From assembly GCF_024435355.1 (NCBI RefSeq), contig NZ_JAMJWG010000007.1:1-64000 (forward strand): a DNA stretch of 64,000 bases. The letters are read 5' to 3'. The position numbers and the translations under genes were made by a program. This stretch comes from Streptomyces odontomachi. Its GTDB lineage: Bacteria > Actinomycetota > Actinomycetes > Streptomycetales > Streptomycetaceae. Positions 8,189 to 16,455 of the stretch are shown in pieces (position 1 is the stretch's first letter; every line of letters starts with the position of its first letter). Under the pieces are notes generated by a model. It saw only the letters and a program-made list of their open reading frames with translations. It ran no database searches and was not told where the DNA came from.

Positions 8189-9804
8189 CAGTGGTTGCTC
8201 CCGGAGGGTGTTCCGGTGGCCGCGGCACGGCCGGGGTGGGGGGTGGGGGCAGGGGGGCCGGCCGGAACGGCGGTCGCCAGGCCCGTGGTGGCTGCCGTAC
8301 GGCCGGTCTGTGCACGGCCCGGTCGCCCGGCACCGGCGGAAAGGGCGGTCAGGGAACGGTCGGCCTGCGGCATGCGGAACGGGCGCCGACGGCTGCTGCG
8401 GGCGATCGCCTCGCGGTACCGCTCGACGGTGCCCTCGGCGGCGCGCGCCCAGGTGAACTTCGCGAGCACCCGGTCCCGGCCGGCGGCGCCGAGCCTGGCC
8501 CGCAGCTCCGGGTCGCCGAACAGCCGGTTCAGCGCGGCCGCCAGCGCCTGCGCATCACCGGGCGGCACCGCCAGACAGGTCTGGCCGTCCCGCCCGGCGA
8601 CCTCCGGGATGGCACCGCCCGTGGTGGCGACCAGGGGCGTGCCGGTCGCCATGGCCTCCGCGGCCGGCAGCGAGAACCCCTCGTACAGGGAGGGCACGCA
8701 GGCGATCTCGGCGCTGCGGATCAGGTCGACCAGCTCCGCGTCCGAGATGCCCTTGACGAAGCTGACCGCGTCCTCGATGCCGAACCGCTCGATGGCCTGC
8801 GCGACCGGTCCCTGCTCGGCGCGCTTGCCCACCACGACCAGGTGCGCGTGCGGGTTCTCGGTACGCACCTTGGCGAGCGCCTCCACGAGGAAGACCAGGC
8901 CCTTGAGGGGGACGTCGGCGCTGGAGGTGGTCACGATCCGGCCCGGCACCTGTGGCACCGCGGGATCCGGCGAGAACAGCGAGGTGTCGGCGCCTATGTG
9001 CACGACGTCGATGCGGTCGGGTCGTACCCCCAGGTGGTCGACGATCTCCTGCCGGGACGTGCCCGAGACGGTCAGCACCGACGGCAGCCGGCGCGCCACC
9101 CGCTTCTGCATCCGGGTGAAGGCGTACCAGCGGCGCACTCCCCAGCGCCGCAGCCGGTCCGTGCCGGCGGCCCGCAGCTCCAGCTCGCGGTCGACGGTGA
9201 TGGGGTGGTGGATGGTGGTGACCAGCGGAGCGCCGAGGTCGCCGAGCAGGCCGTAGCCGAGCGTCTGGTTGTCGTGCACGACGTCGAAGTCACCGCGCCG
9301 GGCGCGCAGCAGCCGGCCGGCGCGCAGCGAGAAGGTCAACGGCTCGGGGAAGCCGCCGGTGCGCATGTAGGCGTATTCCAGCCGGTCGATCCAGTCCCGG
9401 TACTCCTCACGCGCGGGCGTACGGAACGGATCAGGGTGGCGGTAGAGGTCGAGACTGGGCAACTCGGTGAGACGCAGACCGCCTCCGGTGGCGCCCGGCC
9501 CCGGACCGGGCTCGGGGCCCACCTCGTCCAGGACCGGGTAGGGCTGTGCGCCGATCACCTCGACCCGGTGGCCGAGGCGGGCCAGCTCGCGGGAGAGATG
9601 CCGGACGTAGACGCCCTGGCCACCGCAGTACGGGTTGCCCTTGTAGGTCAGCAGCGCGATGCGCAGCGACGGCCCACCGTCCGCGGCCTCCTCCGAGGTG
9701 CCCCCGGCCCTGCGGGCGTGGGCGGCGTCGTCCTTGCCGCCGTACGCGGCCGCCGTCGGCTTCCCGGACGCCTGAAGCTCCGCCTCTTCGGTCCCAGCGG
9801 TCAC
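8188..9804 (-). CDS. GT4-family glycosyltransferase, KstR-type operon leader
   Basis: A 538-residue GT-B glycosyltransferase. A short variable N-terminus is followed by an acceptor domain starting IALLTYKGNPYCGGQGVYV, then a donor domain with the E-x7-E motif of GT4 in PSLYEGFSLPAAEAMATGTP. About 60 residues at the C-terminus are Ala/Pro/Arg/Gly-rich and probably disordered. It is the first gene of the operon with the methyltransferase and barrel protein. The GTG start at 9804 lies 51 bases from a KstR-type motif, and the divergent TetR gene probably controls it. The product could be a glycosylated lipid or an intracellular glycan; this is inference. Confidence 0.88.
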   Translation of the reverse strand: MTAGTEEAELQASGKPTAAAYGGKDDAAHARRAGGTSEEAADGGPSLRIALLTYKGNPYCGGQGVYVRHLSRELARLGHRVEVIGAQPYPVLDEVGPEPGPGPGATGGGLRLTELPSLDLYRHPDPFRTPAREEYRDWIDRLEYAYMRTGGFPEPLTFSLRAGRLLRARRGDFDVVHDNQTLGYGLLGDLGAPLVTTIHHPITVDRELELRAAGTDRLRRWGVRRWYAFTRMQKRVARRLPSVLTVSGTSRQEIVDHLGVRPDRIDVVHIGADTSLFSPDPAVPQVPGRIVTTSSADVPLKGLVFLVEALAKVRTENPHAHLVVVGKRAEQGPVAQAIERFGIEDAVSFVKGISDAELVDLIRSAEIACVPSLYEGFSLPAAEAMATGTPLVATTGGAIPEVAGRDGQTCLAVPPGDAQALAAALNRLFGDPELRARLGAAGRDRVLAKFTWARAAEGTVERYREAIARSSRRRPFRMPQADRSLTALSAGAGRPGRAQTGRTAATTGLATAVPAGPPAPTPHPGRAAATGTPSGSNH

Positions 9805-10079
9805 TCCCGGCCCCCTTCTGAGCTTGCACGGCGACAGTACGTGTGGGCATCAATGTAGAACAAGTTTCAGACTTGATCGTCCCGACCAATCTACCGGCAA
9901 GTAGACCTCCCGGCCCGTCGGGGCCGCCCCCGAGCGTGCGGCGGGGAAGTGCGCCCCCGCGCGGTGACGTCGGATACCCGGCCGAGCCCCCGGTTCCCCG
10001 CGCCCTTAGCGGACGTCCCACACGGGTACGGTCACCGTGCACACGATCGATCGCCGAGGCACCGTGACGGAGCGCACGT
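9805..10079. other. divergent regulatory region between glycosyltransferase and TetR genes
   Basis: The 275-base spacer has a lower-GC patch around 9838-9900 containing a KstR-type motif and an overlapping caagt/acttg inverted repeat (9861-9875). The remainder is ordinary GC-rich sequence with no other feature recognised. Confidence 0.6.
9856..9869. promoter_or_regulatory. KstR-type operator motif
   Basis: TAGAACAAGTTTCA fits the published mycobacterial KstR pattern TnnAACnnGTTnnA at every fixed position. It lies 52 bases upstream of the glycosyltransferase start and in the same spacer as the KstR-like TetR gene, so the regulator probably acts here. Only one copy is seen. Confidence 0.7.
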
Positions 10080-10787
10080 ATGACTGTGGAGGCAGACGCG
10101 GCGGACCCGTCTGGCGCGCCCCTGACCGAGCGGCAGGCGGCACGCCGGGCGCGGATCCTGCGCGCGAGCGCCCGGCTGGCCGGCCGGGGCGGCTTCGACG
10201 CGGTGCAGATGCGGGAGGTCGCCGAGAGTTCGGGCGTCGCCCTGGGCACGCTCTACCGCTACTTCCCGTCCAAGGTGCACCTGCTGGTGGCCACCATGCA
10301 GGACCGTCTCGACCAGCTGCACGCCACGCTGCGTGAGCGTCCGCCGGCCGGCGACGGGCCCGCCGAACGGGTTGCGGAGACCCTGATGCGCGCCTTCCGC
10401 GCCCTCCAGCGCGAGCCGCACCTCGCCGACGCCATGGTCCGTGCCCTGACCTTCGCCGACCGCTCGGTGAACGCCGAGGTCGACCAGGTCTACCGCCGCA
10501 CCACCGCGATCATCCTGGAGGCGATGAGCCCCGACTCACCGGCCGCCCCGACGCCCGGCCAGGTATGCGCCGTCCGCGTCGTCGAGCACACCTGGCACGC
10601 GGCGCTGATCGCCTGGCTGTCGGGCCGCGCCGCGATCGCCGAGGTCAGGGCCGATCTGGAGACGGTGTGCCGGCTGCTCGACCTGCCGGCGGCCGACCCG
10701 GGCGGGGGGCTGGAGCTGCCGGCGGCCGACCCCGGCGGGCCGGCGGGCCGGCGGATCATCAGGGTTCGTCCCAACACGCCCTGTTGA
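10080..10787 (+). CDS. TetR-family regulator, KstR-like
   Basis: A 235-residue TetR repressor. The helix-turn-helix spans residues about 25-65 (ILRASARLAGRGGFDAV to GTLYRYFPSKVHLL), followed by a helical ligand domain with QREPHLADAMVRALTFADRS, which is characteristic of the KstR branch. KstR proteins sense acyl-CoA or steroid-CoA intermediates. The last 40 residues carry two copies of LPAADPGG separated by seven residues, a recent in-frame duplication not typical of the family. It is divergent from the three-gene glycosyltransferase operon and a matching operator lies between them. The start at ATG 10080 has no strong Shine-Dalgarno sequence but agrees with the family N-terminus. Confidence 0.85.
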   Translation: MTVEADAADPSGAPLTERQAARRARILRASARLAGRGGFDAVQMREVAESSGVALGTLYRYFPSKVHLLVATMQDRLDQLHATLRERPPAGDGPAERVAETLMRAFRALQREPHLADAMVRALTFADRSVNAEVDQVYRRTTAIILEAMSPDSPAAPTPGQVCAVRVVEHTWHAALIAWLSGRAAIAEVRADLETVCRLLDLPAADPGGGLELPAADPGGPAGRRIIRVRPNTPC

Positions 10788-10940
10788 AGGGCCCTCCACC
10801 CCGCCTGCCGAAGGGTCGTCCACTGAGCGCCGACAGGTCCCTTCGCACGCGCCGGACCGCGCGCCCCGGCCCCGCCGCCGGGTCCGCCCCCAAGGGGCGC
10901 GCCGTACGGCCGGTAGAGTGAGTCGTCGTCCTCACACCTG

Positions 10941-11047
10941 TACGAGGGGAAGCCGGCGTGAATCCGGCGCTGACCCGCAACCGTGAATCGCTCGCGCGGT
11001 GACCCGTAACCGGTCCCCAAGGAAGCGGTGAGCCGGAACGCCTCGTA
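10941..11047 (+). ncRNA. cobalamin (B12) riboswitch
   Basis: The conserved B12-element core is present in order: gggaagccggcgtgaatcc, the block gctgacccgcaaccgtga, and the closing gagccggaacgcc. The outer stem pairs tacgagg (10941-10947) with cctcgta (11041-11047). The element ends 131 bases upstream of the first gene of the transporter operon, so adenosylcobalamin or a related corrinoid probably represses the operon. Confidence 0.95.
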
Positions 11048-11178
11048 TGGGACGTGATCGGCTCGTGCCATCGGTCGCCCCCGGTGGCCGGCACCGTCGT
11101 GGTCCACGGAGCCGGAGCCGCCCGGTGCCTGTGTGCGCCCGTGCGCCCGGCTCCCCGCAGGGAGAGGCACCGCCGTCC

Positions 11179-12432
11179 ATGAAGGTCCGTCGTAGCGCCG
11201 CGGTGTTCGCCGCCGCCCTCGTGCTCGGCATGTCCGCAGCGCCGGTCGCTCTCGCCGACGATGCGGCGCCGTCCGCCACACCGTCCGCCTCCCCGGCCCA
11301 CCCTGCCGGTCTGTACGGCACCTCGGACCCGACGTACGACGGGGTGTTCCGCCAGTCGTACGCGCTGCTCGCCCAGCACACCGTGGGCGTGCACCCGGCG
11401 GCGTCGGCCATCGACTGGCTGACCCGGCAGCAGTGCGACAACGGCGCCTTCGCCGCCTTCCGCGCCGACCCCGGCACGCGCTGCGACGCCAAGACCCAGG
11501 TGGACAGCAACTCGACCGCGGCCGCCGTGCAGGCGCTGGCCGGGCTCGGCGGGCACCTGCCGGCCGTCACCAAGGCGCTGCACTGGCTGGAGGGCGTGCA
11601 GAACGACGACGGTGGCTGGGGCTACTCGCCGGGACTGCCGAGCGACGCCAACTCCACCGGCATCGTCATCGGTGCGCTCACCGCCGCCGGCAAGCGGCCC
11701 GCCGACGTGCACTCCGCCAAGGGCGCCCGGTCGCCTTACGACGCCCTGGCGAAGCTCGCCCTGCCCTGCGCCAAGGGCGGCGCGCTGGGGCTGCGGGACG
11801 CGAAGTCCGGCAAGCTCGCGGCGAACGCCGACGCGACCGCGGCGGGCGTGCTCGGCGGCCTCGGCCGGGGACTCGTGGTGGCCGCGGGCAGCGCTTCCGC
11901 GAGCCCGGCACGCGCCAAGTGCCGGGACGACGCGGCGCACTCGGCATCCGGCGTCGCCACCAACGGCGCCGCCTACCTGCGCGCCCTGCTCGCCGACACC
12001 CCCTACGTGAAGGCCGCCCTGGCGGGCTCCGAGGACCAGCCGGACTTCGGCAACACCGCGGACGCGGTGGTCGCCCTCGTCGCTGCGGGCCAGAGCGACG
12101 CGGCCAAGAAGCCCGTCACCTGGCTGACCGGGCACGCGGCCGACTGGGCCGGCGAGACCGGTCCCGCCGGCTATGCCGAACTGATCTTCGCCGCGCACGC
12201 CACCGGCACCGACCCGCGCCACTTCGGCAAGGTCGACCTGGTCGCCGCCCTGAACGACACGGGGCCCGCGCCCCAGCGGGCGACCGGTGCCGTGGGCGAC
12301 GACGCCATGGCGCGCCCGGCCGGCCACTCGGGCACCGACACCACCCTCATCTGGTCGGTGGTCGGGGCCTGCCTCGTCGCCGGCATCGGAGCCGGCCTGT
12401 TGCTCAGCGCCCGCGCGAGGCGCCGGTCATGA
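11179..12432 (+). CDS. secreted, membrane-anchored alpha/alpha-barrel protein, likely B12-capturing
   Basis: A 417-residue surface protein. A signal peptide (residues about 1-26, ending ALA) is followed by a Ser/Pro/Thr linker, then repeated helical hairpins with the QW-like motif NDDGGWGYSPG and similar sequences. This is the six-hairpin fold of the prenyltransferase/squalene-oxidase repeat family, which also makes the alpha domain of animal intrinsic factor and transcobalamin. It ends with a transmembrane helix and the basic tail RARRRS, so the barrel faces outside. It is the first gene after the B12 riboswitch and overlaps the next gene by four bases. A role in binding corrinoid outside the cell is inferred from fold and context. 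Confidence 0.85.
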   Translation: MKVRRSAAVFAAALVLGMSAAPVALADDAAPSATPSASPAHPAGLYGTSDPTYDGVFRQSYALLAQHTVGVHPAASAIDWLTRQQCDNGAFAAFRADPGTRCDAKTQVDSNSTAAAVQALAGLGGHLPAVTKALHWLEGVQNDDGGWGYSPGLPSDANSTGIVIGALTAAGKRPADVHSAKGARSPYDALAKLALPCAKGGALGLRDAKSGKLAANADATAAGVLGGLGRGLVVAAGSASASPARAKCRDDAAHSASGVATNGAAYLRALLADTPYVKAALAGSEDQPDFGNTADAVVALVAAGQSDAAKKPVTWLTGHAADWAGETGPAGYAELIFAAHATGTDPRHFGKVDLVAALNDTGPAPQRATGAVGDDAMARPAGHSGTDTTLIWSVVGACLVAGIGAGLLLSARARRRS

Positions 12433-13163
12433 CGCGCCGCCCGGTACGCGGCACGCGTCGGCGTCCCCTCGGGGGCGCGGGCCTGCGCCGGGCGCTGACG
12501 GGTGCGCTGCTCGCCCTGGCCCTCGCGCTGGTCGCGCTCGTCACAGCCGGCCCCGCGGAGGCCGCCGGGTACCGCTACTGGTCGTTCTGGCAGCTCGACC
12601 GCGGCGACGCGGGCGGCGGCAGTTGGGCGTACGCCACGCAAGGGCCGTCGGTCGCACGGCCCGACGACGGTGCGGTGGTGGGCTTCCGGTTCGCGGTGAG
12701 CGCGGACTCCAAGGACGCCACACGGCCGCGCGGCGGCCATGACTTCACGACGATCTGCGCCGGCACGCCCGCACGGTCGGCCACCAAACGCATCGCGCTC
12801 GTCCTCGACTTCGGCACCACCGCGGACGCCCCGCAGGGCGAACGGCCGCCCGAGCGGCGTACCGCCTGCGCCCGGGTCGAGAAGGACGCGACGGCCGCTG
12901 ACGCGCTCGCCTCGGTCGCCGAACCGTTGCGCTACAACAGCAATCTGCTGCTGTGCGCCATCGCCGGCTACCCGCGCACCGGCTGCGGCGAGCAGGTCTC
13001 GGGAGCGAAACCGGCCGGCGGCAGCACCGCGCAGGCATCCGCGAAGGCCTCCCAGGAGGCGGCCGGCCACCACATCCCGTCCGCCTCGGTCCTGGTGGGC
13101 GTCGCCGCGGTGGCCCTGCTCGGCGTCGCCGCGGTCTGGCAGGCCCGCCGGCGGCGCGGCTGA
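12429..13163 (+). CDS. secreted, membrane-anchored SCO2322-like protein of the B12 operon
   Basis: A 244-residue protein: Arg-rich N-terminus, hydrophobic leader cut near residue 47 (AEAAG), an extracytoplasmic domain starting YRYWSFWQLDRG, a low-complexity stalk, and a C-terminal transmembrane helix with the tail ARRRRG. The YWSFW...SWAYA...GP...DGAVVGFRF pattern resembles the DUF4430 fold, which forms the beta domain of intrinsic factor. I infer, without proof, that it pairs with the upstream barrel protein to hold corrinoid. Two cysteine pairs may form disulphides. It starts with ATGA overlap. Confidence 0.78.
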   Translation: MTRRPVRGTRRRPLGGAGLRRALTGALLALALALVALVTAGPAEAAGYRYWSFWQLDRGDAGGGSWAYATQGPSVARPDDGAVVGFRFAVSADSKDATRPRGGHDFTTICAGTPARSATKRIALVLDFGTTADAPQGERPPERRTACARVEKDATAADALASVAEPLRYNSNLLLCAIAGYPRTGCGEQVSGAKPAGGSTAQASAKASQEAAGHHIPSASVLVGVAAVALLGVAAVWQARRRRG

Positions 13164-13180
13164 CCGGGCGGCGGACCGTG

Positions 13181-14341
13181 ATGACCGGGTCGTTCGGCGC
13201 CGGGTGGCGCGCGCCTGAGGCGCACCGCGGCAACGCCGTTCACCCCGGGGCCTGGTGGCTGTGGGCGATCGGGCTCGGCACCGCGGCGTCGCGCACCACG
13301 AATCCGCTGCTGCTGGGGCTGCTGGCGGCCGTCGCCGGCTACGTGGTCGCGGTGCGCCGCACCGAGGCACCCTGGGCACGGTCGTACGGGGCGTTCGTGA
13401 AACTGGCGCTGGCGGTGCTCGCGATCCGGCTGGTCTTCGCCACGTTCCTGGGCTCGCCGGTGCCCGGCACCCATCTGCTCGTCACGCTGCCCGAGATCCC
13501 GCTGCCCGGCTGGGCCGAGGGCGTGCGGCTCGGCGGGCGGGTCACCGCCGAAGGCCTGGTGTTCGCCCTGTACGACGGGCTGAAGCTCGCCACCCTGCTG
13601 GTCTGCGTCGGCGCGGCGAACGCCCTCGCCAGCCCCACCCGGCTGCTCAGAACGCTGCCGGGCGCGCTCTACGAGGCGGGCGTCGCGGTCGTGGTGGCGA
13701 TGACGTTCGCACCGCATCTGGTCGGCGATGTGCGCCGGTTGCGCGCCGCACGGCGGCTGCGCGGCCGGCCCGACCGCGGGCTGCGCGGCCTGCTCCAGGT
13801 CGGGTTGCCGGTCCTGGAGGGGGCGCTGGAACGGTCGGTGGCGCTGGCCGCAGCGATGGACGCACGCGGCTACGGGCGCACCGCCGACGTCCCGCCCGCC
13901 GTGCGGCGCACCACGGCCGCGCTCACCCTCGGCGGGCTGCTCGGCGTGTGCGCCGGCACCTACGGGCTGCTGGCCGCCGAAGGCGCCGGATACGGTCTGC
14001 CGCTGCTGCTGGCCGGCGTCGCCGCCGCGCTCGGCGGGCTCTGGCTCGGCGGCCGTCGCACGGTACGCACCCGCTATCGGCCCGACGCGTGGGGCGCGCG
14101 CGGCTGGCTGGTCGCCGGCTCAGGCGCGGCGGTCGCGGCCCTGCTGATCCGCGCCGCCGCGTACGATCCGGCCGCCCTGAGCCCCGGCGTGCTACCGCTG
14201 ACCGCGCCGGCCCTCCCGCTGTGGCCGGCCGCCGCGGTACTGCTGGGCCTGCTGCCGGCGCTGGTGGCACCGTCGCCCGCCGGTGCGGCGCGGCGCGGTG
14301 CCGCCATCGAGTCCCCGTCACCCCGTGAGGAGCCCTCGTGA
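13181..14341 (+). CDS. cbiQ: ECF transporter T component (CbiQ family)
   Basis: A 386-residue integral membrane protein with six or more helices and a C-terminal extension of three more. The coupling segment contains the signature Ala-x-x-Ala-Arg-Gly in AAAMDARGYGR near residue 228 and the earlier RRLRAARRLRGRP loop, which contact the ATPases. It transmits ATP hydrolysis to the substrate-binding S component. The start at ATG 13181 (GTG 13178 is possible) lies 17 bases after the previous gene; its stop overlaps the ATPase gene by four bases. Confidence 0.9.
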   Translation: MTGSFGAGWRAPEAHRGNAVHPGAWWLWAIGLGTAASRTTNPLLLGLLAAVAGYVVAVRRTEAPWARSYGAFVKLALAVLAIRLVFATFLGSPVPGTHLLVTLPEIPLPGWAEGVRLGGRVTAEGLVFALYDGLKLATLLVCVGAANALASPTRLLRTLPGALYEAGVAVVVAMTFAPHLVGDVRRLRAARRLRGRPDRGLRGLLQVGLPVLEGALERSVALAAAMDARGYGRTADVPPAVRRTTAALTLGGLLGVCAGTYGLLAAEGAGYGLPLLLAGVAAALGGLWLGGRRTVRTRYRPDAWGARGWLVAGSGAAVAALLIRAAAYDPAALSPGVLPLTAPALPLWPAAAVLLGLLPALVAPSPAGAARRGAAIESPSPREEPS

Positions 14342-16455
14342 TCCGGTTCGAGGACGTCTCCGTCCGCTACGAAGGCGCCGCCGAGCCCGCCGTCCGCGGG
14401 TTGGACCTGACCGTGCCCGAGGGCGAGCTGGTGCTGCTCGTGGGGCCGTCGGGGGTGGGCAAGTCGACCCTGCTGGGCACGGTGAGCGGCCTGGTGCCGC
14501 ACTTCACGGGCGGCACGCTGCGCGGCCGGGTGACCGTCGCCGGGCGGGACACCCGCACCCACAAGCCGCGCGAACTCGCGGACGTCGTCGGCACCGTGGG
14601 CCAGGACCCGCTCGCCCACTTCGTCACCGACACCGTCGAGGACGAGCTGGCCTACGGCATGGAGTCGCTGGGCCTCGCCCCGCACGTGATGCGCCGCCGC
14701 GTGGAGGAGACCCTCGACCTCCTGGGTCTCGCGGCGTTGCGTGACCGCCCCATCGCCACGCTCTCCGGCGGGCAGCAGCAACGCGTGGCCATCGGTTCCG
14801 TGCTCACCCCGCACCCGGCCGTCCTGGTACTGGACGAACCCACGTCCGCACTGGACCCGGCCGCGGCGGAAGAGGTGCTCGCGGTGCTGCTGCGGCTGGT
14901 GCACGACCTCGGCACGACCGTGCTGATGGCCGAGCACCGTCTCGAACGCGTGGTGCAGTACGCGGACCGTCTGCTGCTGCTCCAGGCCCCCGGCGCGACA
15001 CCGGTGCTGGGCGACCCCGCGCAGATCATGGCCGGCTCGCCGGTGTACCCACCCGTGGTGGGCCTGGGCCGGCTCGCCGGCTGGTCGCCGCTGCCACTGA
15101 CGGTGCGCGACGCCCGGCGGCACGCCGGCGAACTGCGGGAACGGCTCGCGAGGCGGACGGGCGGGGCGGGCGGGGCCCCGGCCCCGGCCGCTTCCGGCGG
15201 CCCGGCCACGGTGGTCCCCGAGGACCCGTCCGCGACCGTTCCCGCCGATCCGGCGACGACTTCTCCCGCCGATCCGGCTACCACGGCCGCCCCGACTACC
15301 ACGGTCACCACGGATTCGGCTGCCGCCGTTCCTGCCGATCCGGCATCCGCGGTCCTCGCCGATCCGGCGACGACCTCTCCGGCCGATCGGGCCAACGGGG
15401 CTGCCGCCGACTCGGCCGCGACCGTTCCCGCCGAGCCGGCGACGACTTCTCCCGGCCGGCCGGCCGGGGCCGCCGGGGGCCGGTCCGTGGCCGCCGGCAC
15501 CGGATCCCCGTCCGCGGGTCCTCGTCCGGGTGGTGGACCGTTCGGCGTCGGGCGGTTGGTGCCCCGGCTGTTGTCCGGGCGGCGGAGCCGGGCCGCGGGG
15601 GCGGGACGTCGAGCCGGGCACCGGGACGACGGGCACCCGGGCATCCGTGGGGCGGAACGGGTCGCCGTCGTCGAAGGGCTGGCGGTGCGCCGGGGGCGGG
15701 TGGAGGCGCTGCGGCGGGTCGACCTCTCTCTGGCGCCCGGTGAGATCGTCGCGCTCATGGGGCGCAACGGCGCCGGCAAGTCGACGCTGCTCTCGTCACT
15801 CGTGGGCCTCGTCGAACCGGCCGCCGGCACGGTACGGGTGGGCGGCGTGGCGCCGCACCGCACCGGGCCCCAGGAGCTGGTCCGCCGGGCCGGCCTGGTG
15901 CCGCAGGAGCCGCGCGACCTGCTGTATGCGGACACCGTGGCCGGGGAGTGCGCGGCCGCCGACCGTGATGCGGCGGCGCCCGCCGGCACGTGCCGTGCGC
16001 TGGTGTCGGAGCTGCTGCCCGGCATCACGGACGACACCCATCCGCGTGACCTGTCGGAGGGCCAGCGGCTCGCCCTGGCACTGGCCGTGGTGCTCACCGC
16101 CCGCCCTCCGCTGCTGCTGCTCGACGAGCCCACCCGTGGCCTGGACTACGCCGCGAAGGCCCGCCTCGTGCGGATGCTGCGCGGCCTGACGGGCGGCGAC
16201 CCGGCCCCCGGACCCGGTTCGCCACGCAATCCGCCGGTGCACGCCGTCGTCCTCGCCACGCACGACGTGGAGCTGGCCGCCGAACTGGCCGACCGGGTGG
16301 TGATCCTCGCCGACGGCGAGGTCGTCGCCGACGGTCCGACGGCCGAGGTCGTGGTCGCCTCCCCGTCCTTCGCCCCGCAGGTCGCGAAGGTGCTCGCGCC
16401 CCAGCCCTGGCTGACGGTGACCCAGGTGACGGAGGCCCTGACATGGGCCGAGTAG
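14338..16455 (+). CDS. cbiO: ECF transporter ATPase with two fused ABC domains
   Basis: A 705-residue tandem ATPase, equivalent to the usual pair of A subunits. Domain 1 (residues about 1-270) has Walker A GPSGVGKST, signature LSGGQQQR and Walker B VLVLDEPTSALD. Domain 2 (about 440-700) has Walker A GRNGAGKST, signature LSEGQRL and Walker B LLLLDEPTRGLD. All catalytic motifs are intact in both halves. Between them lies an unusual linker of about 165 residues made of Ala/Pro/Asp/Thr repeats such as PADPATTSPADP. The GTG start overlaps cbiQ by four bases and its stop lies inside the first codons of the S-component gene. Confidence 0.93.
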   Translation: MIRFEDVSVRYEGAAEPAVRGLDLTVPEGELVLLVGPSGVGKSTLLGTVSGLVPHFTGGTLRGRVTVAGRDTRTHKPRELADVVGTVGQDPLAHFVTDTVEDELAYGMESLGLAPHVMRRRVEETLDLLGLAALRDRPIATLSGGQQQRVAIGSVLTPHPAVLVLDEPTSALDPAAAEEVLAVLLRLVHDLGTTVLMAEHRLERVVQYADRLLLLQAPGATPVLGDPAQIMAGSPVYPPVVGLGRLAGWSPLPLTVRDARRHAGELRERLARRTGGAGGAPAPAASGGPATVVPEDPSATVPADPATTSPADPATTAAPTTTVTTDSAAAVPADPASAVLADPATTSPADRANGAAADSAATVPAEPATTSPGRPAGAAGGRSVAAGTGSPSAGPRPGGGPFGVGRLVPRLLSGRRSRAAGAGRRAGHRDDGHPGIRGAERVAVVEGLAVRRGRVEALRRVDLSLAPGEIVALMGRNGAGKSTLLSSLVGLVEPAAGTVRVGGVAPHRTGPQELVRRAGLVPQEPRDLLYADTVAGECAAADRDAAAPAGTCRALVSELLPGITDDTHPRDLSEGQRLALALAVVLTARPPLLLLDEPTRGLDYAAKARLVRMLRGLTGGDPAPGPGSPRNPPVHAVVLATHDVELAAELADRVVILADGEVVADGPTAEVVVASPSFAPQVAKVLAPQPWLTVTQVTEALTWAE

